Assembly: GCA_035628875.1 (NCBI GenBank)
Contig: DASPIZ010000070.1
Span: forward strand, 1 to 64,000
Direction: 5' to 3'
From: Ohtaekwangia sp035628875
GTDB taxonomy: Bacteria > Bacteroidota > Bacteroidia > Cytophagales > Cyclobacteriaceae
DNA length: 64,000 nucleotides
Shown here: positions 60,609 through 64,000 of the stretch, piece after piece
Position numbering within the stretch: position 1 is the first letter of the stretch
Layout: every line of letters starts with the position of its first letter
Made by a program: the position numbers and the translations under genes
The notes under the pieces: model-generated
The model's database searches: none
The model's input: the letters and a program-made list of their open reading frames with translations, nothing else
What the model was told of the DNA's origin: nothing

Positions 60609-62534
60609 ATGATTCGTCTAAAACATTTCTCTTTTTATCAGGCTGTTTTTGTTTGGACTTTGTGTTCGTTGTCTTTCTTTGTTGAAGCACAGGATTTAGA
60701 GATACAAAAGCTCAAAGCAATGAGCATGGAAGAGTTGTTGGCCATTGAAGTTACATCGGTTTCCAAAAATAAGGAAAGGATGTCTATGACTGCGTCTGCG
60801 ATTCAGGTTATTACAAGTGAAGACATACGGTATTCAGGTGTAACAAGCGTGCCCGAGGCTTTGCGATTAGCGCCTAATTTACAAGTGGCGCAGGTGAATG
60901 CGAGTCAATGGGCGATCAGTGCGAGAGGATTTAACAATGTATTGGCAAATAAACTTTTAATTATTATTGATGGGCGTGTGGTTTATACGCCAATGTATGC
61001 CGGTGTATTTTGGGACGTACAAAATCTTTTGCTTGAAGATATTGAACGGATTGAAGTAATCAGTGGTCCTGGTGGAACACTTTGGGGAGCGAATGCTGTT
61101 AATGGCGTAATTAATATTATTACTAAAAAAACACAAGATACCCAGGGACTTTATGCGGAAGCTGCCATAGGGACAGAACTTAAAGGTTTGGGAAGCTTAC
61201 GGTATGGTGGTAAGATCTCCGATAAATTATCGTATCGTATCTATGGCACAGCGTTTAAACGTGGTAATACAATTTTTCAAGACAGCGTTTCCTCCGATGA
61301 TGACTGGCAGATGGCACAGGGTGGTGTTCGTCTCGATTGGACCGCTTCCGAAAAAGATGCCATAGCGCTGCAGGCTAATATTTATGATGGCAGGCCTGAT
61401 CCTGATAGTGGCAATCCTATAATAGCGAACGGTAACAACGCTACATTACGATGGAACCATAACGTCTCTGAGCGATCTAACTTTCAGCTTCAGGTATTTT
61501 ATGATAAAACATGGCGTGACTTCCGCAATGGTTTTGCTGAGGAACTCACCACCTATGATTTTGAAGGACAACACCGTTTCCCAATAGGACAACACCAGGA
61601 GTTGATTTATGGAGCGGGTTTTCGCATGATGGATCATTCAGTGAGAAACCTTGAATTATTCGCGTTCAAGCCAGGGAACAAATCCCTTTATTTATACAAT
61701 GCATTTGTTCAGGATGAGATAAAACTCGTAACGGAAAAATTGCGATTAACCCTTGGAATAAAAGTTGAGCATAATAGCTATACGGAATTTCAGTATCAGC
61801 CGAATGCGCGGTTGGCATGGGTGCCTGCACCGACGCAAACGATCTGGACAGCCGTATCTCGTGCCGTGCGTAATCCAGCTCGGATTGATCGGGATTTTTA
61901 TCTTTACATTACGCCAGACTTGCCCTTTATTTCCGGAAGTGACTTTCAGTCGGAAGAGTTAGTTGCCTACGAACTGGGATGGCGGACGCAACCCAATAAG
62001 AGACTTTCTGTTTCACTATCTACATTTTACAATCAATATGATAACATTCGCAGTGTTGAACCTGGCCCTGAGCCGCTCTTTATACCCGTTACTTTTAGTA
62101 ATGGTGTAAAAGGCAATACCTATGGCGCGGAAATTTCTTTTGTTCAGCAGCTGGCACCCACCTGGCGGATACGGGGAGGCTATACGTTTTTGAAGAAAGA
62201 GTTATCCGTTAAGCCGGGTAAAATAGATCAGAACGACGCCAGCGCCGAAAGTAATGACCCGGATCACCAGATACTTGTTCAGTCTACGTTTCAGGCAGGA
62301 AGAAAAATTACAATTGGCACCGTACTCCGGTACGTAAGTGAGCTGCCCTCACCTGAGGTTCCCGATTACGTAGGGCTTGATTTGCATGTTACATTCAAGT
62401 TACACGAGATGGTTGAGTTAAATGTAACGGGTCAGAGCCTGCTACAGGATCATCATACAGAGTTTATTCCATCATCGCCGGCGCCAAAAGATATTGAACG
62501 AAGTGTTTATGCGAAAATAATGTGGAGGTTATGA
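60609..62534 (+). CDS. TonB-dependent receptor
   Basis: The 641-residue protein has a signal peptide (about 1-28) and a plug domain (about 50-175) with SAIQVITSEDIRYSG, LAPNLQVAQVNAS, and GPGGTLWGANAVNGVINI. The 22-strand beta barrel follows to the C terminus. No CarboxypepD-like N-terminal domain, which many Bacteroidota receptors have, is present. It is smaller than SusC proteins and has no SusD partner, so is likely a siderophore-, cofactor- or small-ligand-type receptor. Overlaps the yfiR-like gene by four bases. Confidence 0.9.
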   Translation: MIRLKHFSFYQAVFVWTLCSLSFFVEAQDLEIQKLKAMSMEELLAIEVTSVSKNKERMSMTASAIQVITSEDIRYSGVTSVPEALRLAPNLQVAQVNASQWAISARGFNNVLANKLLIIIDGRVVYTPMYAGVFWDVQNLLLEDIERIEVISGPGGTLWGANAVNGVINIITKKTQDTQGLYAEAAIGTELKGLGSLRYGGKISDKLSYRIYGTAFKRGNTIFQDSVSSDDDWQMAQGGVRLDWTASEKDAIALQANIYDGRPDPDSGNPIIANGNNATLRWNHNVSERSNFQLQVFYDKTWRDFRNGFAEELTTYDFEGQHRFPIGQHQELIYGAGFRMMDHSVRNLELFAFKPGNKSLYLYNAFVQDEIKLVTEKLRLTLGIKVEHNSYTEFQYQPNARLAWVPAPTQTIWTAVSRAVRNPARIDRDFYLYITPDLPFISGSDFQSEELVAYELGWRTQPNKRLSVSLSTFYNQYDNIRSVEPGPEPLFIPVTFSNGVKGNTYGAEISFVQQLAPTWRIRGGYTFLKKELSVKPGKIDQNDASAESNDPDHQILVQSTFQAGRKITIGTVLRYVSELPSPEVPDYVGLDLHVTFKLHEMVELNVTGQSLLQDHHTEFIPSSPAPKDIERSVYAKIMWRL

Positions 62535-63115
62535 AACTCTTTACTGTTTTTCTTGAACACGCGGAAAAGATTATGAGAATATGCTTTTCATTTTTTATAG
62601 TTACCGTATTGATGGCCCTGACAGCATCACCGTTCCAGGGGAAAGAAGTTGTTCGTGAAAACAAAGTGAAAGCGGTATTTGTTTATAATTTTACGCAGTT
62701 CATAGAATGGCCCGCCGAATCGTTTGAAGATACAACGGCGTCGTTTGTTATTGGGATACTGGGCGATGATACCTTCGGAAAATATTTGAGCGAAGCTATT
62801 GAAGGAGAGAAAGTAAATGGCCATCCAATTGTTATGAAAAATTTTAGGACACTGACAAACGATATCCAAAAATGCCATATTTTGTTCATTGCCAAATCGT
62901 TTCCTGCTTATGACAAGGTGCTGACGCTTACTACGGGTAAACCGGTTTTAACTGTGAGTGACCATGAAAAATTTATGAAGTTAAATGGTATCCTCAAGTT
63001 TTACCGCGACAATGGTAACATCCGGTTTGAAATCAATCGAGAGGAATCCTTAAAGGCTGGCCTGCAGATTAGTCCAAAGTTATTAAGGCTGGCTGCGATA
63101 TATACTGAAGGATGA
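62531..63115 (+). CDS. YfiR-like (DUF4154) periplasmic protein
   Basis: From the ATG at 62531, which overlaps the receptor stop (ATGA), the protein has 194 residues. A signal peptide lies in the first 40 residues. The mature part has KVKAVFVYNFTQFIEWP, IGILGDDTFGKYL, CHILFIAKS, and LRFEIN-like strand near the end; this is the DUF4154 pattern. YfiR in Pseudomonas binds the CHASE8 domain of YfiN in the periplasm and keeps it off; cysteine oxidation releases it. This copy has one cysteine only (KCHILF). Confidence 0.88.
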   Translation: MKLFTVFLEHAEKIMRICFSFFIVTVLMALTASPFQGKEVVRENKVKAVFVYNFTQFIEWPAESFEDTTASFVIGILGDDTFGKYLSEAIEGEKVNGHPIVMKNFRTLTNDIQKCHILFIAKSFPAYDKVLTLTTGKPVLTVSDHEKFMKLNGILKFYRDNGNIRFEINREESLKAGLQISPKLLRLAAIYTEG

Positions 63116-63146
63116 TATTGGTTAAGACAACCATAACCAATATCAT
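63112..63146. terminator. Stem-loop between convergent genes
   Basis: A perfect 13-bp inverted repeat (ATGATATTGGTTA / TAACCAATATCAT) with a nine-base loop spans the yfiR-like stop codon. No T run follows on either strand, but its position between convergent genes suggests a bidirectional terminator. Confidence 0.6.
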
Positions 63147-63152
63147 AACTTA

Positions 63153-63542
63153 CTAAACCGGGATTTCTTCATTGAGCATCGCGTTTCCGGATCGATCGTA
63201 ATAAACGCAAGTCATTTTTTCGAGATCCACTATCCATTTTTCTACACCGAAGCTTGCGGCCTGTTTGCAAAAGGTAAGGTAATCTGTTCCGCCAGTCTGG
63301 TGAATTTTAAGTGCGCGCTGAAGTTCTTCGTTAGCTGCAAAAGGAGCGATTTCAACAACAGGATATTTCGGTTGACCATTTAATGTAAAATGATCTGTTC
63401 CAAAATAACTGGTTTTACCGTCAGTTACATAACTGGTGTAAGACTTTACACCAAGGGCTTTTAGTTCCCGGATATAACCGGGGAAATCTGCACCACTTTT
63501 TACCTTCGCGTGGGCGTGCCGGATTTGTTCAATTGTAAACAT
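63153..63542 (-). CDS. DUF1398 family protein
   Basis: The 129-residue protein begins MFTIEQIRHAHAKVKSGADF and contains FPGYIRELKALGVKSY, SYFGTDHFTL and a late HQTGGTDYLTFCKQAA, as in DUF1398 (E. coli YbcV-type). Function is unknown. Convergent with the YfiR-like gene. Confidence 0.85.
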   Translation of the reverse strand: MFTIEQIRHAHAKVKSGADFPGYIRELKALGVKSYTSYVTDGKTSYFGTDHFTLNGQPKYPVVEIAPFAANEELQRALKIHQTGGTDYLTFCKQAASFGVEKWIVDLEKMTCVYYDRSGNAMLNEEIPV

Positions 63543-63606
63543 AATTTATCGGTTTGTTTCCGGTAAAGTTGAAGTATTCCAATGCGGGAGGATTGTAAAA
63601 AATCGT

Positions 63607-63999
63607 TTATGTTTTTTTCTTTTGAAAAAAGGATACGGGTGTTTCTCCTGTAAATGATTTGAACTCTTTAATAAAGTGTGCTTGATCATAAAACCCAACG
63701 GCGTATCCCACATCAGGAATGGCTTGTGTCAGGGGGACCTGACGAAGAACATGTTTCATTCGAACAATTGTAGCAAATTTTTTTGGGGTCGTGCCCACGG
63801 CCTGTCGGAATCTTTTCTCTAGCGGACTTTGGCTCGTATTAAGCGCTTTGGCAAGTGCAGCAATTCGGATATTTCCATTTGCTTTGTGAATGAGCGCCAA
63901 TGCAGCAGCAACCAGTTTATCGGGTTGTGTAAATTTCAATTGCGCTAGAAGAAAATTCTCTACGACGGTTATGCGTTCACGGTCTGTTTTTGCTTCATA
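63607..63999 (-). CDS. AraC-type regulator, C-terminal part
   Basis: The frame is open to the window edge, so the gene is truncated at its 5' end; about 130 codons are visible. They encode an AraC-type helix-turn-helix with IRIAALAKALNTSQSPLEKRF and VGYAVGFYDQAHFIKEFKSFTG. The first part ERITVVENFLLAQL suggests an N-terminal sensor domain of the DUF6597 type. Probably regulates a nearby gene, possibly the DUF1398 gene. Confidence 0.85.
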   Translation of the reverse strand, partial: YEAKTDRERITVVENFLLAQLKFTQPDKLVAAALALIHKANGNIRIAALAKALNTSQSPLEKRFRQAVGTTPKKFATIVRMKHVLRQVPLTQAIPDVGYAVGFYDQAHFIKEFKSFTGETPVSFFQKKKT

Positions 64000-64000
64000 T

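Overview
The window looks like a chromosome segment of a Bacteroidota bacterium, most likely in the order Cytophagales. The evidence is a BatA-type von Willebrand protein, two DUF4199 proteins, a very large repeat protein ending in a type B type IX secretion sorting domain, a SWIB protein with a histone H1-like tail, a sensory-rhodopsin-transducer homologue, a general absence of Shine-Dalgarno sequences, and promoter candidates of the Bacteroidota TTG-N19-TAnnTTTG type. No rRNA, tRNA, CRISPR array, prophage or transposase gene was seen.

Layout. 1-10.6 kb: end of ssb, then a cell-envelope run on the + strand (BatA/VWA protein, a dihydroorotase homologue that has lost its metal ligands, two DUF4199 membrane proteins, two GT2 glycosyltransferases, an OmpA-like protein, a bestrophin-like protein, a TPR membrane protein) and a DUF202 protein. 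10.6-19.1 kb: a frameshifted MFS transporter, DedA, NhaD antiporter, TerC and a ModF-like twin ABC ATPase. 19.3-26.3 kb: the 916-residue tandem-repeat T9SS cargo, a CheY-like regulator, PgeF, a lipoprotein and an NADPH-dependent ferredoxin-type reductase. 26.5-31.3 kb: a four-gene exported cluster ending in a leucine-rich-repeat protein with a threefold super-repeat. 31.5-36.3 kb: SWIB protein, cold-shock-domain protein, DEAD-box RNA helicase and fatty-acid desaturase, the last two probably one operon. 36.4-43.1 kb: small enzymes, a frameshifted NAD(P)H-dependent reductase, a GlxA-type regulator and a zinc alcohol dehydrogenase. 43.3-48 kb: sensory rhodopsin transducer homologue, an SDR-VKOR-SPW operon, a sensor-like four-helix protein and a metzincin lipoprotein. 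48.8-54.2 kb: an orphan 733-residue protein and a TPR histidine kinase with its LuxR-type regulator. 55.6-57.9 kb: LPS-kinase-like and GT9 genes and a TfoX-like protein. 58.7-63.1 kb: a compact signalling and uptake operon (CHASE8-like histidine kinase, receiver protein, TonB-dependent receptor, YfiR-like protein). The window ends inside an AraC-type regulator.

Two things stand out. One is the CHASE8-HK / receiver / TonB receptor / YfiR operon, which resembles the Pseudomonas Yfi system but with the diguanylate cyclase output replaced by a histidine kinase. The other is an unusual family of composite intergenic repeats at eight places. They share arms made of GTTCAAAG-like units and of AACTCGAAGCTC-like units, and enclose exchangeable cores. 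One core is a ~130 bp block with terminal inverted repeats; another is a perfect 20-bp hairpin. Three pairs of these loci are long inverted copies of each other, and four begin exactly at a gene's stop codon. Two genes carry single-base frameshifts.
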